The position numbers and the translations under genes were made by a program. Below, piece by piece: positions 28,646-39,600 of a stretch of 64,000 nt of DNA. Positions within the stretch are counted from its first letter, which is position 1. Every line of letters starts with the position of its first letter. The DNA lies in assembly GCF_004570845.1 (NCBI RefSeq), contig NZ_SPQZ01000004.1, forward strand, positions 459,880 through 523,879, written 5' to 3'. A model generated the notes under the pieces. That model was given only the letters and a program-made list of their open reading frames with translations, did not search any database and had not been told where the DNA came from. This DNA comes from Orlajensenia leifsoniae. GTDB taxonomy: Bacteria > Actinomycetota > Actinomycetes > Actinomycetales > Microbacteriaceae.

Positions 28646-30978
28646 CGACGCCAGCCTTCCCGACCGGCACCATCCTCGGCTACCCGCGCATCGGTCGCCG
28701 TCGCGAGCTCAAGAAGGCCGTCGAGGCGTTCTGGGCCGGGCGCATCGACGCCGTTGAGCTCGAGGCCGCCGCAGCAGCCCTGCGCTCGGCCACGCGTGAG
28801 CGACTCGCTCAGCTCGGGCTCGGACGCGCCGACTCGGCCATCCCCGAGTCGTTCTCGTTCTACGACCAGGTTCTGGATGCCGCCGTGGCCGTCGGCGCCA
28901 TCCCCACGCGCTTCTCCGACCTCGTCGATGCCGACGGTGCCATCGACCTCGCCGGCTACTTCACGCTCGCCCGGGGCGAGGGAGACCGCGCCCCGCTCGA
29001 GATGACGAAGTGGTTCGACACCAACTACCACTACCTCGTGCCCGAGATCGGCCCCGATACGGCCTTCTCGCTCGCGAGCGAGAGCATCGTGCGCCAGTTC
29101 ATCGAGGCGAGGGACGCCGGTTTCATCACCCGCCCCGTCCTCGTCGGCCCCGTCACCTTCCTGCTGCTGTCGAAGGCGGCCACGGAAGCTCCGGCCGGCT
29201 TCCAGCCGATCAGCCGGCTGGCCGACCTGCTCCCCGTCTATGGCGAACTCCTGCAGCGGCTGGCGGCCGCCGGAGCGGACTGGGTGCAGCTCGATGAGCC
29301 TGGGCTGGTCAACGAGTCCATTCCCGTGGCGCGCGCGACACAGCTCGACGCTCTCGCGCGGGCCTACGAGGTGCTCGGAGCACAGACGTCGCGGCCGGCC
29401 ATCTTCGTCGCAGCACCGTACGGCAGCCTCGGTGACGCCGTCGACGTGCTGGCGACATCCGCCGTCGAGGCGATCGGATTCGACCTCGTGCGCGGGTCGC
29501 TGCCGACCGGACTGACGGATGCCACTCGCACCGGGCTCGCGGGCAAGACCATCGTCGCGGGCGTGGTCGACGGCCACAACATCTGGCGCGGCGACCTCGC
29601 CGGCGCTTTCGAGAGTGCTGCGGCGGCCCTCGAACTCTCGCCGTCCGTGGCGGTGTCGACGTCCACCTCGCTGCAGCACGTTCCCCACGACGTCGACGAC
29701 GAGACGAAGCTCGGCCACCTCCGCGGGTGGCTCGCCTTCGCCGACCAGAAGGTCGAGCAGGTCGCCACGCTGGCCGCCGGCCTGGTCGACGGCCGCCCCG
29801 CCATAGCGGACGCGCTGGATGCGGCATCCGTCGCCCTCGCCCAACGCCTCTCCGCTCCCGGGGTGCGTGATGGCGCCGTGCGCGCTCGCGCCGCAGTGCT
29901 GTCCGACGCCGACTTCGCACGTGACGACTACGAGGTGCGGGTCGCCGCGCAGCAGGAGGCCCTCGACCTGCCCCCGCTGCCGACGACGACGATCGGTTCG
30001 TTCCCGCAGACCGGCGAGATCCGCCGAGCCCGGGCCGCGCTCGGCCGCGGCGAGCTGAGCGAGGCCGACTACGTGGCCGAGATGCGCGGCGAGATCGCCC
30101 GCGTCGTCGCGGTGCAGGAGGAGATCGGGCTCGACGTGCTCGTGCACGGCGAGCCGGAGCGCAACGACATGGTGCAGTACTTCGCCGAGAACCTCGACGG
30201 CTTCGACGTCACCGAGCACGGCTGGGTGCAGTCCTACGGTTCGCGCTGCACCCGCCCGTCGATCCTCTGGGGCGACGTCTCCCGGCCGAAGCCCATCACG
30301 GTCGAGTGGTCGGCCTACACGCAGTCGCTCACGCCGAAGCCGGTGAAGGGGATGCTCACCGGCCCCGTCACGATCCTGGCGTGGTCGTTCGTTCGAGACG
30401 ACCAGCCGCTGGGCGACACAGCCCGCCAGGTGGCCCTCGCCCTCCGCGACGAGATCGCCGATCTCGAGGCAGCGGGCATCGCCATCGTCCAGGTCGACGA
30501 ACCTGCCCTGCGCGAACTGCTGCCGCTCGAGCGGGACCGCCAGGCCGACTACCTCGACTGGTCCGTCGGGTCGTTCAGGCTCGCGACCGCCGGCGTCGGC
30601 GCCGCCACGCAGATCCACACCCACCTCTGCTACTCGGAGTTCGGGGCGATCATCGACGCCATCCGCGGTCTCGACGCCGACGTGACCAGCATCGAAGCCG
30701 CGCGCAGCCGCATGGAGGTGGTCGTCGACCTCGAGGCGAGCGGCTTCGACCACGGCATTGGACCGGGGGTGTACGACATCCACTCTCCCCGGGTTCCGAG
30801 CGTCACCGAGCTGACGGAGCTCATCGAGCGCGCACTCGACGGCATCCCGGAGCGCCAGCTCTGGATCAACCCCGACTGCGGGCTCAAGACGCGCGGCTAC
30901 GACGAGACCGTGGCGTCGCTCCGCAACATGCTCGAGGCCACTCGCGGCGTGCGGGCATCCGTCGTCAGTCCCGTCTAG
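28642..30978 (+). CDS. metE: cobalamin-independent methionine synthase
   Basis: 778 residues, two homologous barrels. It transfers the methyl of 5-methyl-tetrahydrofolate polyglutamate to homocysteine. The zinc ligands are His661, Cys663, Glu685 and Cys746, in HTHLCYSEF, SIEAAR and NPDCGLKTRGY. N-terminal TILGYPRIGRRRELKKA is the family start. AAGGAG precedes ATG 28642. No cobalamin riboswitch was seen in the operon leader. Confidence 0.97.
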   Translation: MTTPAFPTGTILGYPRIGRRRELKKAVEAFWAGRIDAVELEAAAAALRSATRERLAQLGLGRADSAIPESFSFYDQVLDAAVAVGAIPTRFSDLVDADGAIDLAGYFTLARGEGDRAPLEMTKWFDTNYHYLVPEIGPDTAFSLASESIVRQFIEARDAGFITRPVLVGPVTFLLLSKAATEAPAGFQPISRLADLLPVYGELLQRLAAAGADWVQLDEPGLVNESIPVARATQLDALARAYEVLGAQTSRPAIFVAAPYGSLGDAVDVLATSAVEAIGFDLVRGSLPTGLTDATRTGLAGKTIVAGVVDGHNIWRGDLAGAFESAAAALELSPSVAVSTSTSLQHVPHDVDDETKLGHLRGWLAFADQKVEQVATLAAGLVDGRPAIADALDAASVALAQRLSAPGVRDGAVRARAAVLSDADFARDDYEVRVAAQQEALDLPPLPTTTIGSFPQTGEIRRARAALGRGELSEADYVAEMRGEIARVVAVQEEIGLDVLVHGEPERNDMVQYFAENLDGFDVTEHGWVQSYGSRCTRPSILWGDVSRPKPITVEWSAYTQSLTPKPVKGMLTGPVTILAWSFVRDDQPLGDTARQVALALRDEIADLEAAGIAIVQVDEPALRELLPLERDRQADYLDWSVGSFRLATAGVGAATQIHTHLCYSEFGAIIDAIRGLDADVTSIEAARSRMEVVVDLEASGFDHGIGPGVYDIHSPRVPSVTELTELIERALDGIPERQLWINPDCGLKTRGYDETVASLRNMLEATRGVRASVVSPV

Positions 30979-31030
30979 CGAACGGATGCGACAGGCCCAC
31001 CTCCCGCGGGAGGTGGGCCTGTGCCGTTCG
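30979..31030. terminator. bidirectional terminator between metE and lexA
   Basis: Inner perfect stem ACAGGCCCACCTCCC/GGGAGGTGGGCCTGT at 30991-31022, extended by the outer arms CGAACGG and CCGTTCG. It separates two convergent genes. Confidence 0.8.
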
Positions 31031-31063
31031 TTGAGGGACGGACGAAGTCCGCGTCGGAAACGC
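31027..31063. repeat. degenerate dispersed REP-like element
   Basis: A short palindromic stretch: GTTCGTTGAGG, then GGAC-GAA-GTCC within GAC...GTC, then GGAAACG. It resembles the dispersed TTGAGG...GAAAC elements known to me from Microbacteriaceae intergenic regions. Confidence 0.35.
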
Positions 31064-31064
31064 C

Positions 31065-31787
31065 CTACACCGAGCGGAGAACCGCCACGACCTTGCCGAG
31101 CACCTCGGCGTGATCGCCGACGATGGGCTCGTAGGCGGAGTTGCGCGGCAGCAGCCAGGTGTGTCCGTCGCGCTGGCGGAAGACCTTGACCGTCGCCTCG
31201 CTGTCGAGCATGGCCGCCACGATCTCACCGTTCTCGGCCGTGTTCTGCTGACGCACGACCACCCAGTCGCCGTCGCAGATGGCGGCCTCGATCATGGAGT
31301 CTCCGACGACCTTGAGGATGAACAGCTCGCCCTTTCCGACCAGCTGGCGGGGGAGCGGGAACACCTCCTCGATCTGCTGCTCGGCCGTGATGGGGATGCC
31401 GGCGGCGATGCGCCCGACCATGGGAACCATGGCGGCGTCGCCCATCGGGGCGGGAGAAGCGTACCCGTCGTCGGGTGCCGGGTTCGACTCCGTCGACGGC
31501 ACCTCGATGAGCACCTCGAGCGCACGGGGGCGGTTCGGGTCGCGCCGGAGGTATCCGCTGAGCTCGAGCTGGTTGAGCTGGTGCGTGACGCTCGACAGTG
31601 ACGACAGGCCGACGGCGTCGCCGATCTCGCGCATGCTCGGCGGGTAGCCCCGCTGGCTCACCGACCGCTGGATGACCTCGAGGATCGAGAGCTGCTTGGC
31701 GCTGAGACTCTTGCGCCGGCGGGTTCCACCGCGCTCCGATGCCCCGCGGTCCTTCGACGACTCTGTGTCGTTGGCCACTGCGCTCAC
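31065..31787 (-). CDS. lexA: SOS repressor LexA
   Basis: 240 residues. The N-terminal winged helix ([35 protein letters not shown]) binds SOS boxes. The C-terminal self-cleaving domain has the scissile Ala129-Gly130 in AAGIP, nucleophile Ser164 in GDSM and Lys201 in TVKVF. GTG start with an AGAAG-type site close upstream; the frame is open far upstream but that is not LexA sequence. An SOS box lies 100 bases upstream, so it is probably autoregulated. Confidence 0.96.
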   Translation of the reverse strand: MSAVANDTESSKDRGASERGGTRRRKSLSAKQLSILEVIQRSVSQRGYPPSMREIGDAVGLSSLSSVTHQLNQLELSGYLRRDPNRPRALEVLIEVPSTESNPAPDDGYASPAPMGDAAMVPMVGRIAAGIPITAEQQIEEVFPLPRQLVGKGELFILKVVGDSMIEAAICDGDWVVVRQQNTAENGEIVAAMLDSEATVKVFRQRDGHTWLLPRNSAYEPIVGDHAEVLGKVVAVLRSV

Positions 31788-31888
31788 CTTCTTCTCTTCA
31801 CGGATCGAACCTCCGGCCGACGAGTGTCGGTGGGTGCTGATTGCCTTACAACCAGCCATTCGAACTGTATCCGGGTGGATGGCCTGCG

Positions 31889-31904
31889 ACAAACATCTGT
31901 TCGA
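31889..31904. promoter_or_regulatory. LexA-binding SOS box
   Basis: ACAAACATCTGTTCGA matches the actinobacterial palindrome TCGAACATnTGTTCGA except at two positions in the left half. It lies between lexA and the divergent LysM gene and may control both. Confidence 0.75.
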
Positions 31905-32042
31905 GTGTGTCGAGAAAGAAATTCTCTCCACATACGAAGACAATGCTTGAGTATTCGAAGACTCGAAGATATATTCGGAACACAGCTTCGCATCTGGCCC
32001 TCCCGGCCGAGGGCCAGATGCGAAAACCATCTGGAGGACTCC

Positions 32043-32399
32043 ATGAGCACGTACGCCTACACCACCGCCGCTCCCGCCGCGCTGCCTGTCGTCCGCACCC
32101 GGTTGCACCTCACCCGCCGTGGCCGCGCCGTTCTCACCACTCTCGCGGCCCTGCCGATCGTGGTCGGCGCCTTCGTGTTCGCGCTCAATGGCGGCATCGC
32201 CGCCGCCGGTGGCGAGCAGGCCGGGCAGTCCTTCGCCTACGTCACGGTCGAGTCCGGGCAGTCGCTCTGGCAGCTCGCCGAGACCCTGGCGCCCACGGCC
32301 GATCCCCGCGACGTCATCGCCGACATCGTCAGTCTCAACCAGCTCGACAGCACCGAGATCGAGCCCGGACAGCGCCTCGCCATCCCCGCCCAGTACTGA
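32043..32399 (+). CDS. LysM membrane protein divergent from lexA (ChiZ/DivS-like)
   Basis: 118 residues with GGAGGACT before the ATG. A basic N-terminus precedes one membrane segment at about 29-49, and a LysM domain at about 65-116 ([35 protein letters not shown]) faces outside. The position next to lexA, the SOS box between them and the TM-LysM architecture match mycobacterial ChiZ and corynebacterial DivS, SOS-induced inhibitors of division. The same role is inferred here. Confidence 0.82.
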   Translation: MSTYAYTTAAPAALPVVRTRLHLTRRGRAVLTTLAALPIVVGAFVFALNGGIAAAGGEQAGQSFAYVTVESGQSLWQLAETLAPTADPRDVIADIVSLNQLDSTEIEPGQRLAIPAQY

Positions 32400-32481
32400 G
32401 CGAAGCACCGATATCGAGAGGCGTTGAGACGAGCCCAGCTTCGCCATCATCGCCCAGTACTGATTCCCCGCCCAGTCCTGA
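32378..32481 (+). repeat. three degenerate copies of the 3' end of the LysM gene
   Basis: The stop-codon region CGCCATCCCCGCCCAGTACTGA shortened here to its core CGCCCAGTACTGA occurs at 32378-32399 (the true gene end), again at 32442-32463, and as a shorter variant CCGCCCAGTCCTGA ending at 32481. This suggests a local duplication behind the gene. Confidence 0.7.
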
Positions 32482-32520
32482 CCGCGGGCGCCGACTTCGT
32501 AACACTGCCGACGCCGCCGG

Positions 32521-32526
32521 TACGAT
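32521..32526 (+). promoter_or_regulatory. -10 element of leaderless hisC
   Basis: TACGAT ends 7 bases before GTG 32534; the spacer TGTTGGA offers only a very close weak ribosome-binding match. Confidence 0.6.
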
Positions 32527-32533
32527 TGTTGGA

Positions 32534-33619
32534 GTGACGACTCTCGATGAGCTCCCCCTCCGCGACGACCTGAGAGGGCGCACCCCGTACGGCGCCCCGC
32601 AGAAGGTCGTGCCGGTCGCCCTCAACGTCAACGAGAACACGCATCCCATTCCGGATGCCGTGGCCACCGACATCCTCGCGGCCATCGGCGAGGTCATCCC
32701 GGGCGTCAACCGCTATCCCGATCGCGAGTTCACCGCTCTTCGCGACGCTCTCGCCGGCTACCTCGGCCACGGGCTGACCCGCGACGAGATCTGGGCGGCG
32801 AACGGCTCGAACGAGGTGCTGCAGCACGTCCTGCAGGCCTTCGGTGGTCCGGGACGCACGTTGCTCGGCTTCGTCCCCACCTACTCGATGTACCCGTTGC
32901 TCGCCTCCGGCACCGGCACCGCCTGGATCGGCGCGACGCGGGACGCCGACTTCGAGCTCTCGCCCGAGAGCGCCGCTGCTGCGGTACGGAAGTACGAGCC
33001 CGACATCGTCTTCCTCTGCTCGCCCAACAACCCGACGGGCACCCCGCTCTCGCTCGAGACCATCGCGGCCGTGTACGACGCCACCGACGGCATCGTGCTC
33101 GTCGACGAGGCCTACGCCGAATTCGCGCACGACGGTGAGGACAGCGCCCTCACCCTGCTCGAGGGCCGGCCGCGCCTGCTCGTCTCGCGCACCATGAGCA
33201 AGGCGTTCGCCTACGCGGGGGTGCGGTTGGGATATCTCGCCGCCGATCCCGCTGTGACGGATGCACTCCGCCTGGTGCGGCTCCCGTACCACCTGTCCGC
33301 GCTCACGCAGGCAGCGGCGTCGGCCGCCGTTGCGCACGCCCCGGAGCTGCTGGCCATGGTCGACGACATCCGGGTCCAACGCGACCGCATCGTCGTCAGG
33401 CTCGGCGAACTCGGCTTCCAGGCCTTCCGCAGTTCGAGCAACTTCGTGCTGTTCGGCGGGGTCGACGACCCGAACGCCGTTTTCGAGGCGCTGCTGGCCC
33501 GCGGCATCCTCGTGCGCGATGTCGGCATCCCGCACACCCTGCGGGTGAGCGCAGGCACAGAGGCCGAGACCACGACCTTCCTCGAGGCCATCGCCGACCA
33601 CGCGCCGAATAGGATCTGA
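32534..33619 (+). CDS. hisC: histidinol-phosphate aminotransferase
   Basis: 361 residues, a class I/II PLP aminotransferase. It converts imidazole-acetol phosphate to histidinol phosphate. [10 protein letters not shown] is the N-terminal family block, [10 protein letters not shown] and VDEAYAEF bind the cofactor, and [17 protein letters not shown] holds the PLP Lys. It opens the cluster hisC-hisB-hisH-hisA. No hisD or hisF gene is next to it. Confidence 0.95.
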   Translation: MTTLDELPLRDDLRGRTPYGAPQKVVPVALNVNENTHPIPDAVATDILAAIGEVIPGVNRYPDREFTALRDALAGYLGHGLTRDEIWAANGSNEVLQHVLQAFGGPGRTLLGFVPTYSMYPLLASGTGTAWIGATRDADFELSPESAAAAVRKYEPDIVFLCSPNNPTGTPLSLETIAAVYDATDGIVLVDEAYAEFAHDGEDSALTLLEGRPRLLVSRTMSKAFAYAGVRLGYLAADPAVTDALRLVRLPYHLSALTQAAASAAVAHAPELLAMVDDIRVQRDRIVVRLGELGFQAFRSSSNFVLFGGVDDPNAVFEALLARGILVRDVGIPHTLRVSAGTEAETTTFLEAIADHAPNRI

Positions 33620-33621
33620 GC

Positions 33622-34233
33622 ATGAGTGAGACCACCCCCCGCACGGCCCGTGTCGAGCGCGCGACGAGCGAATCGAGAATCGACCTGTCCGTGAACCTCG
33701 ACGGAACGGGCACGAGCGACATCGAGACGACGGTTCCGTTCTTCAACCACATGCTCACGGCCTTCGCCAAGCACTCGCTCACCGACATCACCGTGCGCGC
33801 CAGCGGCGACACCGACATCGACGTGCACCACACCGTCGAGGACACGGGGATCGTGCTCGGCCAGGCCATCCGGGAAGCCCTCGGAGACAAGCGGGGAATC
33901 GCCCGCTACGGCGACGCCCTCGTTCCCCTCGACGAGTCGCTCGCGCAGGCCGTCGTCGACATCTCGGGCCGCCCGTACCTCGTGCACGTCGGCGAGCCGG
34001 CGGGCTTCGAGTTCCACCTCATCGGCGGGCACTTCACCGGATCGATGGTGCGCCACTTCTTCGAGGCGATCACCTTCGCCGCGGGCCTCACCGTCCACCT
34101 CGAACTGGTGCGCGGCCGCGACCCGCACCACATCGCCGAGGCGGAGTTCAAGGCGTTCGCGCGCGCCTTCCGCCAGGCCAAGGCCTTCGATGCCGGTGTC
34201 GTCGGCATCCCATCCACCAAGGGAGCCCTGTGA
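33622..34233 (+). CDS. hisB: imidazoleglycerol-phosphate dehydratase
   Basis: 203 residues, the monofunctional form. It dehydrates imidazoleglycerol phosphate and binds two manganese ions through His and Glu clusters: [35 protein letters not shown] and [12 protein letters not shown]. It starts two bases after hisC and overlaps hisH (GTGA). Confidence 0.96.
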   Translation: MSETTPRTARVERATSESRIDLSVNLDGTGTSDIETTVPFFNHMLTAFAKHSLTDITVRASGDTDIDVHHTVEDTGIVLGQAIREALGDKRGIARYGDALVPLDESLAQAVVDISGRPYLVHVGEPAGFEFHLIGGHFTGSMVRHFFEAITFAAGLTVHLELVRGRDPHHIAEAEFKAFARAFRQAKAFDAGVVGIPSTKGAL

Positions 34234-34862
34234 CGAAGGTCGTCGTCCTCGACTACGGCTCGGGCAATGTGCACTCGGCCGCGAAGGCCGTGGAGCTCGC
34301 CGGGGCCGAGGTCGAGATCACCCACGATCGCCGGGCCGTGATGGATGCCGACGGCCTCCTCGTTCCCGGTGTCGGTGCGTACTCGGCCGTGATGGATGCC
34401 CTGAAAGCCGTGCGCGGTGACGAACTCATCGATCGCCGGCTCGCCGGCGGTCGCAAGGTGCTCGGCATCTGCGTCGGCATGCAGGTGCTGTTCGAACGCG
34501 GTATCGAGCGCGGTGTCGATCGCGAGGGGCTGGGGGAGTGGCCCGGCGTCGTCACCCAGCTCGACGCCCCCGTGCTGCCGCACATGGGTTGGAACACGGT
34601 CGACGCCGCCGAGGGGTCGGTGCTGTTCGACGGCATCCGCGACGAGAGGTTCTACTTCGTGCACTCCTACGCAGCTCAGGCCTGGACGCTCGACGTGATC
34701 CCCCCGTTCCCGCAGCCGCAGGTCACCTGGGCCGAACACGGCGGCCGCTTCCTCGCAGCGGTCGAGAACGGCCCGCTAGCCGCCACCCAGTTCCACCCCG
34801 AGAAGTCGGGCGAGGCCGGCATCCGTCTGCTCCGCAACTGGATCGGGTCGCTTCGCGACTGA
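34230..34862 (+). CDS. hisH: imidazole glycerol phosphate synthase, glutaminase subunit
   Basis: 210 residues, class I glutamine amidotransferase. The nucleophile Cys is in GICVGMQ, and the His-Glu pair in QFHPEKSG. It feeds ammonia to HisF, whose gene is not in this window. GTG start overlapping hisB. Confidence 0.96.
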   Translation: MTKVVVLDYGSGNVHSAAKAVELAGAEVEITHDRRAVMDADGLLVPGVGAYSAVMDALKAVRGDELIDRRLAGGRKVLGICVGMQVLFERGIERGVDREGLGEWPGVVTQLDAPVLPHMGWNTVDAAEGSVLFDGIRDERFYFVHSYAAQAWTLDVIPPFPQPQVTWAEHGGRFLAAVENGPLAATQFHPEKSGEAGIRLLRNWIGSLRD

Positions 34863-34940
34863 GCTCCGCCCGCCGACCCCTTCGCCCACCCGGGCGTACT
34901 ATCAACGCGCGGCCGTACGCCGCAAGGAACCGAGGATCAC

Positions 34941-35687
34941 ATGAGCGACTTCCACTCCACGCCCGGCTTGGTGCTGCTTCCCGCCGTCGACGTCGCCGAT
35001 GGCAAGGCCGTCCGCCTGACCCAGGGCGAGGCCGGCACCGAGACCAACTACGGCGACCCCGTGCAGGCCGCCGAGGACTGGGTGTCGCAGGGAGCCGAGT
35101 GGATCCACCTCGTCGACCTCGACGCAGCCTTCGGCCGGGGCGACAACCTCGACGTGCTGCGCCGCGTGATGAAGCAGATGCACGGCATCAACGTCGAGCT
35201 CTCGGGCGGCATCCGCGACGATCGTTCCCTCGAGGCAGCCCTCGACAGCGGCGCCAAGCGCATCAATCTCGGCACGGCCGCCCTCGAGAACCCCGAGTGG
35301 GCGGCGAACGTCATCTCGAAGTACGGCGAGGCCATCGCCGTGGGTCTCGACGTGCGCGGCACCACTCTGGCCGCCCGCGGCTGGACCCGCGAGGGCGGCG
35401 ACCTCTGGGAGGTGCTGGACCGCCTCGAGGAGGCCGGCTGCGCGCGGTACGTCGTGACCGACGTCACCAAGGACGGCACCCTGCAGGGTCCGAACATCGA
35501 ACTGCTCAAGCTCGTGATGGAGAAGACCGAGCGACCCGTCGTCGCGTCCGGCGGGATCTCCAGCCTCGACGACATCCAGGCCCTGCGCGATCTGGTGCCG
35601 CTCGGACTCGAGGGAGCCATCGTGGGCAAGGCCCTGTACGCCGGCGCGTTCACCCTGGCCGAGGCGCTGGATGTCGCAGCCGACTGA
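34941..35687 (+). CDS. hisA: phosphoribosyl isomerase (HisA/PriA)
   Basis: 248 residues, a beta/alpha barrel. The two catalytic Asp regions are [15 protein letters not shown] and [14 protein letters not shown]. It isomerises ProFAR in histidine synthesis; in many Actinobacteria the same enzyme (PriA) also serves tryptophan synthesis as TrpF, which may hold here. AAGGA lies before ATG 34941. Its end overlaps the SseB-like gene by 17 bases. Confidence 0.95.
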   Translation: MSDFHSTPGLVLLPAVDVADGKAVRLTQGEAGTETNYGDPVQAAEDWVSQGAEWIHLVDLDAAFGRGDNLDVLRRVMKQMHGINVELSGGIRDDRSLEAALDSGAKRINLGTAALENPEWAANVISKYGEAIAVGLDVRGTTLAARGWTREGGDLWEVLDRLEEAGCARYVVTDVTKDGTLQGPNIELLKLVMEKTERPVVASGGISSLDDIQALRDLVPLGLEGAIVGKALYAGAFTLAEALDVAAD

Positions 35688-36495
35688 CCGGCCCGAGGAG
35701 CGGCATCCGTCGCTCCCCGAGTCCGCCGCGTCGCTTCCCGCCCACATCGCCGACTCCGCAGGCCAGCCGTGGGCCGGTCGTTCGTTCGAGCCGAACACGA
35801 GCTCGGCCGATGACGGCAGTGCGCCGCCGCGCCTGATCGAGGCGCTACGACGGTTCCGGGCCCGCGAGCTCGGGCAGGCCGAGGTGATCGACGCCGTGCG
35901 GGACTCCCGTCTGCTCATCCCGCTCGTCGCCCAGCTCGGGGAGGCCGGGGTGAACGAGCACGGTCACACCGTCGACAAGAGCCAGGAGCTGGCCATCGTC
36001 ACCGTTGCGGGGCCCGACGGCCGCAACGTGCTCCCCGTGTTCAGCTCGGTGACCGCCATGGCCGCGTGGAACCCCTCGGCGCGTCCGGTGCCGGCCGACG
36101 GCGTGCGCGTCGCCCTCGCTGCCGCCAGCGAGGACACCGAGCTCGTCGTTCTCGACCCGACGTCGGAGACCGAGTTCGCCATCCGTCGCCCGGCTCTCTG
36201 GGCCGTCGCGCAGAGCCAGCCGTGGACGCCGAGCTTCGAGTCGCCCCTGGTGGCCGCGGCGTTCGAGCGCACGATCGGGAGCGAGCTCGCGGTCCTCGGG
36301 ATCAGGCTCGCCTCGGGCGACCCGCACTCCCGCCTGGCCGGGCCGGAGCTCGTCGTCGAACTCGAACTCGTCGACGGGCTCGACAGTGGCGAGCTCGACA
36401 CGATCCTCGGCCGACTCGCGCAGCGCTGGGCAGCCGACGACCACATCGCGACGGCCGTCGACTCCCTGAAGGTCCGGTTGGTCGCATCGCGCTGA
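35671..36495 (+). CDS. SseB family protein
   Basis: 274 residues, soluble. The middle part ([51 protein letters not shown]) matches the SseB N-terminal domain; function of the family outside enterobacterial effectors is unknown. It overlaps hisA by 17 bases, so it is likely expressed with the his genes, where hisF usually comes next in relatives. Confidence 0.82.
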   Translation: MSQPTDRPEERHPSLPESAASLPAHIADSAGQPWAGRSFEPNTSSADDGSAPPRLIEALRRFRARELGQAEVIDAVRDSRLLIPLVAQLGEAGVNEHGHTVDKSQELAIVTVAGPDGRNVLPVFSSVTAMAAWNPSARPVPADGVRVALAAASEDTELVVLDPTSETEFAIRRPALWAVAQSQPWTPSFESPLVAAAFERTIGSELAVLGIRLASGDPHSRLAGPELVVELELVDGLDSGELDTILGRLAQRWAADDHIATAVDSLKVRLVASR

Positions 36496-36611
36496 CCCGC
36501 AGCGCTGACCCGTATTGCCGGCCCGCAGCGCTGACGGGCCGCACGATACCCTGAGCGCCCCGCGATGGCGAGGCCATCCGATGTGTCGGTGGGTCACGGC
36601 AGGATAGGACC

Positions 36612-39600
36612 ATGGGTTCCGCCCTCGACAGGTTCTCGCCCGCCACGCGTACGTGGTTCGACGAGGCCTTCAGTGCGCCCACCCTCGCTCAGTCCGGCGC
36701 CTGGGACGCGATCGGTCGCGGCTCCCATGCCCTGGTCGTCGCGCCGACGGGTTCCGGCAAGACCCTCGCCGCCTTCCTGTCATCGCTCGACGCCCTGCAC
36801 GCGAAGGCGGCCGACGACGAGCCGGGCACGCGCGTGCTCTACATCTCTCCGCTCAAGGCGCTCGGCGTCGACGTCGAACGCAACCTGCGGGCACCTCTGG
36901 TCGGCATCGCCCGTGTCGCCGACAGGCTGGGCATCGAGCCACCGCACGTCAGCGTCGGCGTGCGCTCGGGTGACACCCCGGCATCCGATCGCCGCACCCT
37001 GCAGAAGTCGCCGCCAGACATCCTCATCACCACGCCGGAATCGCTGTTCCTCATGCTCACCTCGGCCGCGCGCGACACCCTGCGCACCGTCGAGACCGTC
37101 ATCGTCGACGAGATCCACGCCGTCGCCGGAACCAAGCGCGGCGCTCACCTGGCGGTCTCGCTCGAGAGGCTCGACGAGCTCCTCGAGAAGCCGGCTCAGC
37201 GCATCGGGCTCTCCGCCACAGTGCGGCCGCCCGAGGAGGTGGCCCGGTTCCTCTGTGCGAGCGCGCCCGTCGAGATCGTCGCTCCGGCATCGGAGAAGCG
37301 CTTCGACCTGCGCGTCGTCGTCCCCGTCGACGACATGGCCGACCTGCCGCCGGCCCCCGAGCGCGAGGGCGCGACCTCGAGCGCCACTCCGCAGACGGGG
37401 TCCATCTGGCCGCACGTCGAAGAGGCGATCGTCGACCGTGTGCTCGAGAACCGCTCGTCGATCGTCTTCGCGAACTCGCGTCGCCTGGCCGAGCGGCTCA
37501 CGGCTCGGCTCAATGAGATCTACGCCGAGCGCACGGGTGAATCCGCGTCGACGGATGCCGCCCCTCCAGCAGCCCTCATGGGCCAGGCCGGACAGATGCA
37601 GGGCGCAGAGCCGCTGCTCGCGCGGGCGCACCACGGCTCGGTGAGCAAGGAGCAGCGCGCCGAGATCGAGGACGACCTGAAGTCGGGTCGCCTGCGCTGC
37701 GTCGTCGCCACCTCGAGCCTCGAGCTCGGCATCGACATGGGCGCCGTCGACCTCGTCGTGCAGGTCGAGTCGCCGCCGTCGGTCGCGAGCGGCCTGCAAC
37801 GCGTCGGTCGCGCCGGACACCAGGTGGGAGAGGTCTCTCGCGGCGTCATCTTCCCCAAGCACCGCGCCGACCTCGTGCACGCCGCCGTCACGGCCGAGCG
37901 CATGCTCGCCGGCGCCATCGAGACGCTGCACATCCCGGCCAATCCGCTCGACATCCTCGCCCAGCAGACCGTGGCCGCCGTCGCCCTCGACCAGTTGGGC
38001 GTCGACGGCTGGTTCGACATCGTGCGCCGCAGTGCGCCGTTCTCGGCGCTGCCGCGGTCCGCCTACGAGGCCACCCTCGACCTCCTCGCCGGGCGCTACC
38101 CGTCCGACCAGTTCGCCGAACTGCGGCCGCGCATCGTCTGGGACCGCGAGGCGGGCGTGCTCACGGGGCGTCCCGGCGCCCAGCGCCTCGCCGTCACGAG
38201 CGGCGGCACCATCCCCGACCGCGGCATGTTCGGCGTCTTCCTCGTCGGCGGCGATGAGCTCACGGGCCGTCGCGTCGGCGAACTCGACGAGGAGATGGTC
38301 TACGAGTCGCGCGTCGGCGACGTGTTCGCGCTCGGCGCCACCAGCTGGCGCATCCAGGAGATCACCCACGACCGCGTGAACGTCACGCCGGCATTCGGTC
38401 AGCCGGGGCGGCTCCCGTTCTGGAAGGGCGACTCGCTGGGCCGACCCGCCGAGCTGGGGCGGGCCCTCGGCGAGTTCATGCGCGACGTCTCCTCTGCGAC
38501 GGATGCCGACGCCAGAAGCCGCATCCGTGCGGGCGGACTCGACGATCGGGCCGCGACCAACCTCATCGCTTTCCTCACCGACCAGCGTGCGGCCACGGGC
38601 CAGGTGCCGACCGACCGCACCCTGGTCGTCGAGCGCGTGCGCGACGAGCTCGGCGACTGGCGCGTCATCCTGCATTCCCCGTACGGCATGAACGTGCACG
38701 CCCCGTGGGCTCTCGCCGTGAGCGCACGGGTGCGCGAGCGTCACGGCATCGACGGCGCCTCCATCGCCAGCGACGACGGCATCATCGTGCGCATTCCCGA
38801 CACCGGGGTTGAACCACCCGGAGCGGAGCTCTTCGTCTTCGAGGCCGACGAGCTCGAGCAGCTCGTCACCGACGAGGTCGGCGGATCGGCGCTGTTCGCC
38901 TCCCGCTTCCGCGAGTGCGCTGCCCGCGCGCTGCTCCTGCCGCACTACAGGCCCGGCACGCGGTCGCCGCTCTGGCAGCAGCGCCAGAAGTCAGCGCAGC
39001 TGCTCGACGTCGCACGCACCTTCCCGACGTTCCCGATCATCCTCGAGACGCTGCGCGAGTGCCTCCAAGACGTGTACGACCTGCCGTCGCTGCTGTCGCT
39101 CGCGCGCGAGATCGGCTCGCGTGGCATCCGTCTGGTCGAGACGACGACCGATTCCCCGAGCCCGTTCGCGAGCACCCTGCTGTTCGGCTACGTCGGCGCG
39201 TTCATGTACGAGGGCGACAGCCCGCTCGCCGAGCGGCGGGCGGCGGCGCTCGCCATCGACTCGACCCTGCTGGCGGAACTCCTCGGCCGGGTCGAACTGC
39301 GCGAGCTCCTCGATCCGGCCGTCATCGACGACACCGAGCGTGAGCTCCAGCGCCTCGCTCCCGATCGTCGGGCCAAGGGCCTCGAGGGCATCGCCGATCT
39401 GCTGCGCGGGCTCGGGGCGCTGTCGGTCGAGGAGATCAGTGCGCGCGTCACGGCGGAGACCCTGCCCGATGTGGCCGAGCACGTCGACGAGCTGCTCCGC
39501 GCCAAGCGCATCATCCGCACGGCGGTGGCCGGCACCGATCGGCTCGCCGCCATCGAAGACGTCGGCCGGCTGCGCGATGCACTGGGCGTCCCCATCCAGG

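Noticed and set aside
28543..30783. 746-residue open frame opposite metE
   Set aside because: Same reason: antisense shadow of a conserved gene.
36780..38945. 721-residue open frame opposite lhr
   Set aside because: Shadow frame; no recognisable domain and no start signals.
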